From Stenomitos frigidus ULC18 (GTDB lineage: Bacteria > Cyanobacteriota > Cyanobacteriia > Leptolyngbyales > Leptolyngbyaceae): DNA of 64,000 nucleotides. How positions within the stretch are numbered: position 1 is the stretch's first letter; each line of letters starts with the position of its first letter. Below, piece after piece: positions 34,824-42,388 of the stretch. The stretch lies in contig NZ_PVWK01000014.1 of assembly GCF_003003795.1 (NCBI RefSeq), positions 186,001-250,000 on the forward strand, given 5' to 3'. Made by a program: the position numbers and the translations under genes. The notes under the pieces were generated by a model, which saw nothing but the letters and a program-made list of their open reading frames with translations, was not told the DNA's origin and made no database searches.

Positions 34824-36299
34824 TCACGCATCGCCGAACGCACAGAAATGCCAGGGTTTGCGCTGGGCTCCGGTGTTTTCAAACATCACATGCTTGACGA
34901 TCGTGTATTCCTCCAGCGCGTAGTGGGACATATCCTTGCCGAAACCACTTTGTTTGAAACCACCATGCGGCATTTCGCTGGCAATGGGGATGTGATCATT
35001 GACCCAAACCGTGCCAAACTCCAGAGCCGCAGAGACTCGCATGGCACGCTGGACGTTGGCAGTCCACACGCTACCTGCTAAACCATAGGGGATGTCGTTT
35101 GCCAGCGCGATCGCCTCTGCCTCATCCGTAAAGCGCTTCACCACCAGAACGGGGCCAAAGATCTCTTCTTGCACACAGCTTGCCGTTTGCGGTGGATCGA
35201 CCAGAATGGTTGGTGGATAGAAAAAGCCAGCGTCCTCTGGCAGCTCACCACCTAGCGCAACCTTGATACCCTGCTGACGAGCCGCTTCCACGTAGCCATG
35301 TACTTTATGGCGTTGGGTTTGGCTCACAAGTGGCCCCATATCGGTGTCGGACTGGGTCGGATCACCCATGCGGACTTGCTTGCTGACTTCGATGAGGCGA
35401 TCGAGAAATTGATCAAACACCTCGTTTTGCACATAAAGACGAGTCGCCGCCGTACAGTCTTGTCCCGTGTTCATGTAGCCAGCCACCACAGCACCCTGCA
35501 CAGCGGCTTCAAGATCCGCATCTGCAAATACCACAAAGGGAGCCTTGCCGCCCAGTTCCAGCGTGACGCGCTTGAGGTGCTGGCTTGCCAGTTCCATCAC
35601 CCGTTTACCCGTCAGCGTACTGCCTGTGAAGCTGATCATGCGTACGAGAGGGTGGGTACATAGGCTCTCGCCCACGTCTGGACCACCTGTAACCACGTTG
35701 ATGAGTCCTGCTGGCAATCCCGCTTCGAGGGCGAGTTTGGCAAGCTCAATCGTCGTAATCGGCGTGTTAGGTGCAGGCTTAATGACGATCGCATTCCCTG
35801 CCGCCAGTGCCGGAGCCAATTTCCACACCGCCATCATCAACGGATAATTCCACGGGGTAATGGCAGCCACAACGCCGATCGGTTCGCGTCGCAGCATACT
35901 GGTGTAGCCGCCCACATAGCTGCCTGCTGCCGCCCCTTCCTGCCGTCGCACCACAGAGGCAAAGTAGCGAATATTATCAATGGAAAAGGGGACATCACCG
36001 TTCTGTGCCAGCTTGATGGGTTTGCCAGCATTCTGACTTTCCAACTTGGCAAGGTCGTCCGTATGTTGTTCAACCACATCCGCAAACTTGAGCAACGCGA
36101 GGCTCCGTTCGCCATAGGAAAGCTGGCTCCATTCGCGCTGTGCTTGCTGTGCCTGTGCCACCGCGATCGCCACATCATCCGGTGTGCCGATCGCCACAGT
36201 TGCAAAGCATTCACCATTCGCAGGATCGATTAAATCTTGGCTACCAGTAGTGACCAGTCGATCGCCAATGACCATCGGGTAGTGGGGAAACTTTTCCAT
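34824..36299 (-). CDS. Aldehyde dehydrogenase, aminobutyraldehyde/betaine type
   Basis: Protein of 491 aa, NAD-dependent aldehyde dehydrogenase. Visible are the cofactor block VVAAITPWNYPLMMAVWKLA, FTGSTLTGKRVM, the general base in TLELGGKAP, and the catalytic Cys in GYMNTGQDCTAATRLYV. The GQDCTA form is typical of the gamma-aminobutyraldehyde and betaine-aldehyde branch, which fits polyamine or amine breakdown. The neighbouring permease and glutaminase support a nitrogen-scavenging role, by inference only. Confidence 0.9.
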   Translation of the reverse strand: MEKFPHYPMVIGDRLVTTGSQDLIDPANGECFATVAIGTPDDVAIAVAQAQQAQREWSQLSYGERSLALLKFADVVEQHTDDLAKLESQNAGKPIKLAQNGDVPFSIDNIRYFASVVRRQEGAAAGSYVGGYTSMLRREPIGVVAAITPWNYPLMMAVWKLAPALAAGNAIVIKPAPNTPITTIELAKLALEAGLPAGLINVVTGGPDVGESLCTHPLVRMISFTGSTLTGKRVMELASQHLKRVTLELGGKAPFVVFADADLEAAVQGAVVAGYMNTGQDCTAATRLYVQNEVFDQFLDRLIEVSKQVRMGDPTQSDTDMGPLVSQTQRHKVHGYVEAARQQGIKVALGGELPEDAGFFYPPTILVDPPQTASCVQEEIFGPVLVVKRFTDEAEAIALANDIPYGLAGSVWTANVQRAMRVSAALEFGTVWVNDHIPIASEMPHGGFKQSGFGKDMSHYALEEYTIVKHVMFENTGAQRKPWHFCAFGDA

Positions 36300-36450
36300 A
36301 TGTTCTTCACAAGCGGTAATTTAAGGCAATCGCATTGATTGGAACAGATTCGCGGGACACACAACAGTCAATTTGAATACAAGCGGTGGAATGGGAAGCA
36401 GGGGAAGCGGAAGAAGGCTAAAGGAGGAAGGCTAAAGGAGGAAGCTAAAG

Positions 36451-36478
36451 TAACTCAAAACTCAAAACTCAAAACTCC
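36451..36478. repeat. CAAAACT heptamer array
   Basis: About four CAAAACT units in the gap between the aldehyde dehydrogenase start and the glutaminase stop. The same gap (36300-36504) also has repeated AAGGAGGAAGCTAAAG-like purine tracts; no gene is seen in it. Confidence 0.85.
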
Positions 36479-36504
36479 CCTTTCCTCTTTCCCCTTTGCC
36501 CCTC

Positions 36505-37431
36505 TCACCCAAACACACTCAGATTCAGCGTTTGAGTCAGTTGTTCGAGCAGAAAGAGTCCGGCGATCGAGTTACCTGTAGCATCCAGTGTGGGGCTGTA
36601 GCAGGCGATCGCTCCCTGGCCTGGCACAATGGATAGCAAGGCACCGCTCACACCCGATTTGGTAGGCAGTCCAATCCGCACTGCAAAGCGACCAGACGCT
36701 TCATACAGGCCGCAGGTCAGCATCAAAGCATTCACAGCACGTTGATGGACTGGTTGAGTGGGGGCATTGGGTTGTGCGAGTAACAATCCCACCTGCGCCA
36801 AATCGGCAGCGGTACCAGAGAGGCAGCAGATGTGATTGTAGGTATCCAGAGCCGTCTCGACGTGATCGATCGACTCTGCTCTAAGGAGAACCTCCGCGAT
36901 CGCCCGATTGGCTTCGTTTCGTAGCGATCGCACTGATGCCAGCATTGCCTGATCCAACACAAAGCGGCTACCGGATGCCTGGTTCAACCACACACGTAGC
37001 GCTTCACACCGATCAGCACCTTTCGCTCCGGGCAGCATCGCAGCAAGGGCGATCGCGCCACTGTTCAACATGGGGTTACGGGGAAAGCCGCGATCGACAT
37101 TTAACTGCGCTAACGAGTGAAACGACTGCTCGGATGGATCGATACCAACACGATCAAACACCGCGTCCCATCCCGACGTTTCCAGCAAAAACAGCAGCAG
37201 CAAGGGCTTAACCACACTCATCAGCGCAAACGGTTGATCGCGTTCACCTGCAAAATAGCCATGTCCATCGAGCGAACGTATGGCTACAGCCACCCGCTGA
37301 GCCTCTGCCTGTGCCAGCAAGGGAATATAGTCCGGCAAGCGACCTGTCAGAGCATAGACCCTCGCTTGCCCGACCCAGTTCTCTAACTGAGTTTGGGTTA
37401 AGGCTGCGAATCGTGTAGGAGAAGGGTTCAA
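36505..37431 (-). CDS. glsA: Glutaminase
   Basis: Protein of 308 aa of the serine beta-lactamase-like glutaminase family, which converts glutamine to glutamate and ammonia. The catalytic SxxK is in FALMSVVKPLLLLFLL; further conserved blocks are RNPMLNSGAIALAAML, LRNEANRAIAEVLL, YNHICCLSGTAADLAQVGLL and PTKSGVSGALLSIVPGQGAI. The start is a TTG at 37431, the only plausible one before the first helix; heptamer repeats lie immediately upstream, so the native start may have been disturbed. Confidence 0.92.
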   Translation of the reverse strand: MNPSPTRFAALTQTQLENWVGQARVYALTGRLPDYIPLLAQAEAQRVAVAIRSLDGHGYFAGERDQPFALMSVVKPLLLLFLLETSGWDAVFDRVGIDPSEQSFHSLAQLNVDRGFPRNPMLNSGAIALAAMLPGAKGADRCEALRVWLNQASGSRFVLDQAMLASVRSLRNEANRAIAEVLLRAESIDHVETALDTYNHICCLSGTAADLAQVGLLLAQPNAPTQPVHQRAVNALMLTCGLYEASGRFAVRIGLPTKSGVSGALLSIVPGQGAIACYSPTLDATGNSIAGLFLLEQLTQTLNLSVFG

Positions 37432-37436
37432 AGGGG

Positions 37437-37469
37437 AAAGGATGAAGGATGAAGGATGAAGGATGAAAG
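37437..37469. repeat. AAGGATG heptamer array
   Basis: Four to five units of AAGGATG directly before the glutaminase start codon on the minus strand, where the promoter and ribosome site should be. It could therefore affect expression of glsA. Confidence 0.85.
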
Positions 37470-37611
37470 TTTTGCTTTCGACGGCTCAAGTGAGCCTCAC
37501 TGAACTCCTAAGCTCAAGCAGAAGGTGAGTTTTAAGATCAGATGAGGCGTGAGGAATTGATTCTGACCCCTCTCACCTCTCTGAACCTTTAGCCTTTTCC
37601 CCTTCCCCCCG

Positions 37612-37998
37612 TCACTCTGGCAGCAAAGACACATGGGCTGAGACAATCTTCCATCCTTCAGGTAATTTACGCCAAACCTGGCTTTGTCTACCAGAGCGAA
37701 GCCGACCATCCGCGAGGCGTTGAAACTCTAGCGTGACGATCGCCGTATCAGCATCAAACGTCACTACTTTGAGATTCGAGATCTCGCGCACCAGGTTTTT
37801 GGTGGGACGCCCCTGTCGGAACCCTCTGATCGCCTCCATCCCATACAAGTTTTCGGTCGCACCAAACCGCAGCACTTCAGGAGAATCCCAAAACAAGGCA
37901 TCCAGTGTCGCGATGTCATTTTCGACCAGAGCCTTTTCGTAGGTTAGATACAGTGCAGTGAGTTCAGCCACGATCGCCGGGTCGTTGAGTTGGGGCAT
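37612..37998 (-). CDS. AtzH/HpxZ-like SnoaL-fold protein
   Basis: Protein of 128 aa resembling the HpxZ/AtzH family (NTF2/SnoaL fold) linked to oxalurate or amidohydrolase pathways. Blocks: PAIVAELTALYLTYEKALVE, LDALFWDSPEVLRFGATENL, FRQGRPTKNLVREISNLKVV, RSGRQSQVWRKLPEGWKIVS. ATG at 37998 is chosen; a start 14 codons earlier would translate heptamer-repeat DNA (KAIQNSKLKTS). Partner hydrolases of that pathway are not in the window, apart from the nearby glutaminase. Confidence 0.8.
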   Translation of the reverse strand: MPQLNDPAIVAELTALYLTYEKALVENDIATLDALFWDSPEVLRFGATENLYGMEAIRGFRQGRPTKNLVREISNLKVVTFDADTAIVTLEFQRLADGRLRSGRQSQVWRKLPEGWKIVSAHVSLLPE

Positions 37999-38004
37999 GG
38001 GGGA

Positions 38005-38195
38005 AGTTTTGAGTTTTGAGTTTTGTATAGCCTTCGGCATTCAAGAAACGCGAAGCGTTTCCGAAGGAAATATTTTGAGTTTTGAGTTTTGAGTTTCCAG
38101 CTACTGACCACTAACCACTGACCGCTGACTGCTGACCGCTGACCGCTGATTGCTGATTGCTGATTGCTGACCACTGACCGCTGACCGCTTCTAGC
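38005..38195. repeat. Composite repeat: heptamers around a palindromic element
   Basis: From left: AGTTTTG heptamers (38005-38030), a palindromic element (38031-38075) containing GAAACGCGAAGCGTTTCC, more AGTTTTG heptamers (to about 38093), then TGACCGC/TGATTGC heptamers to 38195. It lies between the HpxZ-like gene and the hydrolase gene and overlaps the hydrolase stop region. A second copy of the palindromic element is inside the ABC-F gene at 61296-61340. Confidence 0.88.
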
Positions 38196-39075
38196 TACTA
38201 AACGCCAAAATCTGCTCTACCGTAAAGTGGGGTTTTTCCAAATGAGGGACATGACCACAGTTTTCTACCCAAACAAGCTTGCTGTGGGCGATCGCCTGTT
38301 GAAATTTCACAGCATCCTGTGTGCCCAAGATTTTATCGGAGTCACCCCACAAGATCAGGGTTGGCTGGTCGATCGCTGCAATTTTATCTGCCAGAAAATT
38401 ATAGCCACCGCTTTTGGTAAAGGCAATAATGGCTTGCTGCCAGTTGGGAGACTGCAGATGTAAAGCCGCACATATTAATGCATCTGGCGAGGCAAAGGTG
38501 GGCTCACGATACGCCTGAAGGCTCACCTTGCGCCGGACTCCAGGACTGCGAAGAAAGTTGGCTGCCAGTTCGCCCAAGGGTGGAAAAAGGAACCGAGCGA
38601 TCGCGGGACCACGAGCAAAGCCTGCACTATCAATCAGCACGAGCTTCTGTACCGCATCGGGATAGGTCAACGCAAAATCGATCGCAGCGGCTCCACCCAT
38701 TGACGCGCCCACTAAGATCATCGGTCGAGCAATTAACGTTTTCCAGAAGTCATAAAGATGGGTTTTGATCGCGGCTGGAGTGAAGGGACTGTCCACAGGG
38801 CGATCGGTGAAACCAAAGCCAAGCAAATCAACAGCCCAGGTTTCGTGAGAGGCAGCAAGTAGCGGCAACAGACGACGAAACTCAAACACCGAACTGTCAA
38901 AACCATGCAGCAACATGATCGGTATACCACCGGAGCCTTTGTAGACGTAAGCAGTGGCGATCGGTGCCGCGCTAAGTGGCGTTGGAATGTCAGTCCGCTC
39001 AATGTCTTTGGCTAAAGCGATCGACGTAGCTTCGGTCAGTTGAGCACTTTCGGGCGGAAGAAAACTGGCAATCAT
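38191..39075 (-). CDS. Alpha/beta hydrolase
   Basis: Protein of 294 aa with the alpha/beta-hydrolase triad: nucleophile Ser in ILVGASMGGAAAIDFAL, Asp in LILWGDSDKILG, His in VENCGHVPHLEKP. The oxyanion region is PIMLLHGFDSSVFEFRRLL. Substrate is unknown; similar cyanobacterial proteins are annotated only as hydrolases. The final residues are encoded where the TGACCGC heptamer array begins. Confidence 0.88.
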   Translation of the reverse strand: MIASFLPPESAQLTEATSIALAKDIERTDIPTPLSAAPIATAYVYKGSGGIPIMLLHGFDSSVFEFRRLLPLLAASHETWAVDLLGFGFTDRPVDSPFTPAAIKTHLYDFWKTLIARPMILVGASMGGAAAIDFALTYPDAVQKLVLIDSAGFARGPAIARFLFPPLGELAANFLRSPGVRRKVSLQAYREPTFASPDALICAALHLQSPNWQQAIIAFTKSGGYNFLADKIAAIDQPTLILWGDSDKILGTQDAVKFQQAIAHSKLVWVENCGHVPHLEKPHFTVEQILAFSS

Positions 39076-39204
39076 GAGGTTCAGTGTATCCCGTTCCAGC
39101 TCTGAAAAGCTCTGGGCAAAAACTCAAAACTCAAAACTCTCTTCACCTTGCAGCCAATCCCAGAGTTCGTTAGGCTTTTGATGACGTTGTTAGATGACAA
39201 ACCG

Positions 39205-39489
39205 ATGCCGAAAGCAATTTGGAATGGTACTGTATTAGCCGAGAGCGATCGGTGTGAAGTGGTAGAAGGCAATCAATACTTTCCACCTGATGCCATTCAC
39301 AGTGAGTATTTCAAAGAGAGCAACACCCACACGGGCTGCCCGTGGAAGGGAACTGCCAGCTACTACACGATCGAAGTAGACGGCAAAACCAATCCCGACG
39401 CTGCCTGGTACTACCCCACCCCCAAAGATGCCGCCAAAAACATCACTGGCTACATCGCTTTCTGGAAAGGCGTAAAGGTAGAAGTTTAG
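39205..39489 (+). CDS. DUF427 protein
   Basis: Protein of 94 aa matching DUF427: PKAIWNGTVLAESDRCEVVE, then YFPPDAIHSEYFKESNTHTG, CPWKGTASYYTIEVDGKTNP and the AAWYYPTPKDAAKNITGYIA block. ATG 39205 gives the normal family length. Function is unknown; the small beta-rich fold is widespread in bacteria. A short CAAAACT run (39119-39140) lies upstream. Confidence 0.88.
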   Translation: MPKAIWNGTVLAESDRCEVVEGNQYFPPDAIHSEYFKESNTHTGCPWKGTASYYTIEVDGKTNPDAAWYYPTPKDAAKNITGYIAFWKGVKVEV

Positions 39490-39511
39490 CCGGACGGTAA
39501 TCGTTCTGATT

Positions 39512-39541
39512 GGTAGGGACGTTCCATGGAACGTCCCTACC
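39512..39541. terminator. Perfect 30-bp palindrome between convergent genes
   Basis: GGTAGGGACGTTCCA followed directly by its reverse complement, TGGAACGTCCCTACC. It lies in the 60-nt gap between the DUF427 gene and the end of cimA. Same repeat family as 34782-34815. Likely a bidirectional terminator or mRNA 3'-end protector. Confidence 0.65.
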
Positions 39542-39549
39542 AGCGGTCT

Positions 39550-41364
39550 TCAGGCTGTTGTGGAGGTGGAAAGTGCTGACTTTGCTTGATTCTGCAACAG
39601 CAATCCATACTCCAAGCCTTCCACCACTGCCAGATAGGATGCTTCCAAAATATTGCCGGACACACCAACCGTCGTCCAGCGCTGATGTCCATTGCTGGAT
39701 TCAATTAACACCCGCGTTTTGGCAGACGTTCCAGCCGCACCATCCAAAATCCGCACTTTGTAATCGGTCAGGTGAAACGTGCCGATTTCGGGATAGAAGC
39801 TAACCAGTGCTTTCCGCAAGGCTGCATCCAGCGCCGAAACAGGACCATTTCCCTCAGCCGCTTCCAGAATGTCTTTACCGTTCACTGATAGCTTGACGGT
39901 TGCCAACGAGGTCTCGCGATCGACTTCCGCATCTGGCAGCATATTGTAGTGCACCTGAAACCCCTTCACCTCAAAGGGCTTTTGCCGTTGTCCTAGCGCC
40001 TCGCGCATTAGTAGCTCAAAGCTCGCTTCAGCCGCTTCAAACTGATACCCTTCGCTTTCCAAATTCTTCAAACGAGTGAGAATCTGACGGCAAGTGGGGT
40101 CTTGTTTGTTCAACTCGATGCCAAAGCTACGGGCTTTTGCCAGAATGTTGCTCAAACCGGACTGGTCAGAAATCACAATGCGGCGACGGTTGCCCACCTG
40201 CTCTGGCTGCATATGCTCGTAGGTCAGCGGATTGCGCTCAACCGCACTCACATGAATGCCGCCTTTATGGGCAAACGCAGATAGCCCCACAAACGGCGCG
40301 TGGTCATCCGGGGCAAGATTAACCACTTCGCTAACAAAACGGCTGGTTTCAGTGAGTTGTGCCAGTTGCTCATCTGAAATACAGGTAAAGCCCAGCTTCG
40401 CTTGCAGGTTGGGAATCAGTGAGCATAAGTTAGCATTGCCACACCGTTCGCCATAGCCATTGATCGTGCCTTGCACCATGCGGACACCCTGCATGACGGC
40501 TGCGAGAGCGTTGGCAACAGCGGTTTCAGAGTCGTTGTGAGTGTGGATGCCGAGGCGGAGGGTGTGGGGTGTGGGGTGTGGGGGAAGTTTTGAGTTCTGA
40601 GTTTTGAGTTTTGAGTTTTGAGTTTTGAGTTCTCCTTGCTCTGTGGCTCCCTCTGCTCTGCTAATTCCATCTTCCCCCTGCTCCTCTGCTGACCGCTGAC
40701 CGCTGACCGCTAACGGCTGACCGCTGACCGCTGACTCCTCCAACACGGGAAAGTCAAACGCCTGCAACACATCATGCACAATCTGAGCAATCTCGTGTGG
40801 CAACGTGCCGCCGTTCGTGTCGCAAAAGACGAGCCATTCAGCGCCAGCGGCGATCGCCACCCTCAATGTCTCTAACGCATACTCCCGATTGTGCTTATAG
40901 CCGTCAAACCAATGCTCGGCATCGTAAATCACGCGGCGACCATTGGCACGCAGGTACTCAATGGTGTCCTGAATCATTGCCAGGTTTTCATCAAGCGTCG
41001 TCTTGAGTCCTTCTGTGACATGCAGATCCCAGGACTTGCCAAAAATGGTCACCCAGCGGGTTCCTGCTGCCAGAATGGGCTGCAGCATGGGGTCTGCTGC
41101 TGCCGCCATGCTGGGACGACGCGTGGAGCAAAACGCGACCAGTTCTGCCTGTGTTAATGGCTCTTCTTGTAGCTGCCAGAAAAACTGCACATCCTTGGGA
41201 TTCGCACCAGGCCAGCCACCTTCAATAAACGGCACGCCCAAGCGATCGAGTTGACGCACAATCCGCAGTTTGTCTTCCAGAGACAGCGACAAGCCTTCCC
41301 GTTGGGAGCCATCGCGCAAGGTTGTGTCGTAGATCCAGATCTGGCGAGAGGTGTCTGAGGTCAT
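39550..41364 (-). CDS. cimA: Citramalate synthase with an in-frame repeat insert
   Basis: Protein of 604 aa from ATG 41364. It condenses pyruvate and acetyl-CoA for isoleucine synthesis. The barrel has IYDTTLRDGSQREGLSLSLE, GVPFIEGGWPGANPKD and CDTNGGTLPHEIAQIVHDVL; LGIHTHNDSETAVANALAAV gives the metal-site HTHND, and GYGERCGNANL follows. The C-terminal LeuA-type regulatory domain starts near GFQVHYNML. Between DFPVLEE and LRLGIHTHND (about residues 208-268) there is a 60-residue insert of low complexity (AVSGQ repeats, EQGEDGIS, LKTQNSKL repeats) encoded by heptamer repeats. Normal enzymes lack it, so it must loop out of the barrel or inactivate the enzyme. Confidence 0.93.
   Translation of the reverse strand: MTSDTSRQIWIYDTTLRDGSQREGLSLSLEDKLRIVRQLDRLGVPFIEGGWPGANPKDVQFFWQLQEEPLTQAELVAFCSTRRPSMAAAADPMLQPILAAGTRWVTIFGKSWDLHVTEGLKTTLDENLAMIQDTIEYLRANGRRVIYDAEHWFDGYKHNREYALETLRVAIAAGAEWLVFCDTNGGTLPHEIAQIVHDVLQAFDFPVLEESAVSGQPLAVSGQRSAEEQGEDGISRAEGATEQGELKTQNSKLKTQNSKLPPHPTPHTLRLGIHTHNDSETAVANALAAVMQGVRMVQGTINGYGERCGNANLCSLIPNLQAKLGFTCISDEQLAQLTETSRFVSEVVNLAPDDHAPFVGLSAFAHKGGIHVSAVERNPLTYEHMQPEQVGNRRRIVISDQSGLSNILAKARSFGIELNKQDPTCRQILTRLKNLESEGYQFEAAEASFELLMREALGQRQKPFEVKGFQVHYNMLPDAEVDRETSLATVKLSVNGKDILEAAEGNGPVSALDAALRKALVSFYPEIGTFHLTDYKVRILDGAAGTSAKTRVLIESSNGHQRWTTVGVSGNILEASYLAVVEGLEYGLLLQNQAKSALSTSTTA
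40561..40740 (-). repeat. Composite heptamer cassette inside cimA
   Basis: Read along the cimA sense: GGTCAGC-type heptamers, a unique 60-bp spacer containing GCAGGGGGAAGATGGAATTA and GAGCAAGGAGAA, then CAAAACT heptamers and CCCACAC heptamers. The same order, spacer and reading frame occur in thiO (42694-42835). Confidence 0.92.
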
Positions 41365-41439
41365 GGGGAAGCAACTGGAAAATTTAAGCCGATAAAAGAC
41401 TATTTTAGGGAACTGTTCGACCGATCGACGGGGATCATG

Positions 41440-41575
41440 TAGCAAAAATTAGATATAGCTATAGCCATATTGGTTAGGACGGGTTGCACCCCTGCCCCCC
41501 CTGGCTGGGGGCGCGCCCCCACTCCCCCTTTGATCCTAATGTCCTCAGCTTTGTGACAACAGCTATATGAGAGTT
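41440..41575. repeat. MITE-like GC-rich element, copy 1
   Basis: Contains CCTGGCTGGGGGCGCGCCCC and CCCCCTTTGATCCTAATGTC with TATAGC motifs near both ends. Matches the reverse complement of 50098-50218 over about 120 bp by eye. It lies between the cimA start and the ferredoxin gene. Confidence 0.75.
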
Positions 41576-41656
41576 TGGGCAAAGACGATCGCACCTCATG
41601 CTATGGGAAGAACCGAAACAGAGAGAAAAAGCACGACAATAGAGGGAATACGCCAT

Positions 41657-42016
41657 ATGGGGGCAACTACGATGCCAACTGTTCAAGCTGAGGGTAAAAC
41701 GTTTACCTGCGAAAGTGGTGCAAACCTGCGTCAGGTAATGCTGGATAACGGCATTGATGTTTACAATGGCGCCGCTTCGGTCATCAACTGTCATGGGTTG
41801 GGGACTTGTGGCACGTGTGCAGTGCAGGTGCAAGGGGCCGTTTCAGAGCCAGAGTGGCGTGAGAAAACACGGCTGTCGCTGCCACCTCATAACCTTGAGA
41901 ACGGTCGTCGCCTGTCGTGCCAGGTAAAAGTTTTGGGTGATGTCACAGTGACCAAGTACGATGGCTTGTGGGGACAGGGCGATCGCGTGATGTGGACGCC
42001 TGAACGAGTAGTCTGA
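41657..42016 (+). CDS. 2Fe-2S ferredoxin
   Basis: Protein of 119 aa from ATG 41657 (AGGG about 10 nt upstream; ATG 41672 is an alternative). Soluble electron carrier. Cluster ligands: CHGLGTCGTC gives C-x5-C-x2-C, and the fourth Cys is in RRLSCQVKV. The x5 spacing resembles the adrenodoxin/vertebrate-type pattern more than the x4 of photosynthetic ferredoxin. The last 25 residues (YDGLWGQGDRVMWTPERV) are a distinct extension. The partner is unknown. Confidence 0.87.
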   Translation: MGATTMPTVQAEGKTFTCESGANLRQVMLDNGIDVYNGAASVINCHGLGTCGTCAVQVQGAVSEPEWREKTRLSLPPHNLENGRRLSCQVKVLGDVTVTKYDGLWGQGDRVMWTPERVV

Positions 42017-42087
42017 CTTAGGATCAAATTGATAACCGGCTCAAATTGACTGCTAACTGGAGTGAGAGAAACTCTGGAGAAAATTCT

Positions 42088-42378
42088 ATGACCAGACTGG
42101 TAGCTGCCATCCTCATTTTATTTGCCGTTCTCATCGGGCTGAAGGCAAGCAATCCGTCTCTGTTGCAGAGTAATTTATTGATTCAGGGCAATAATCCTAC
42201 GCCACCAACGCGCAACACGGGCTTTAGTAGTGAAGCAACAGGAGCCGCTACTACGAACAATGCTGGTGTCTCGTCAAACTTCAATGCGCCCAATCAAGTC
42301 AATACATCTAATCCGGTAGGTGCCAACACCACGCCTTTGCCACCCAGACCTCTGCGAGCAGTCCCAGGTGGATGGTAA
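42088..42378 (+). CDS. Short secreted/anchored hypothetical protein
   Basis: Protein of 96 aa from ATG 42088, with GGAG 10 nt upstream. It has an N-terminal signal anchor (TRLVAAILILFAVLIGLKAS) followed by Asn/Thr/Pro-rich low-complexity sequence. No family recognised. The stop at 42378 is 10 nt before the thiO start, so the two may be co-transcribed. Confidence 0.6.
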   Translation: MTRLVAAILILFAVLIGLKASNPSLLQSNLLIQGNNPTPPTRNTGFSSEATGAATTNNAGVSSNFNAPNQVNTSNPVGANTTPLPPRPLRAVPGGW

Positions 42379-42388
42379 GCATCAGTCA

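Noticed and set aside
36339-36581. 80-codon frame between aldehyde dehydrogenase and glutaminase
   Set aside because: Lys/Gly-rich sequence derived from purine tracts and CAAAACT heptamers.
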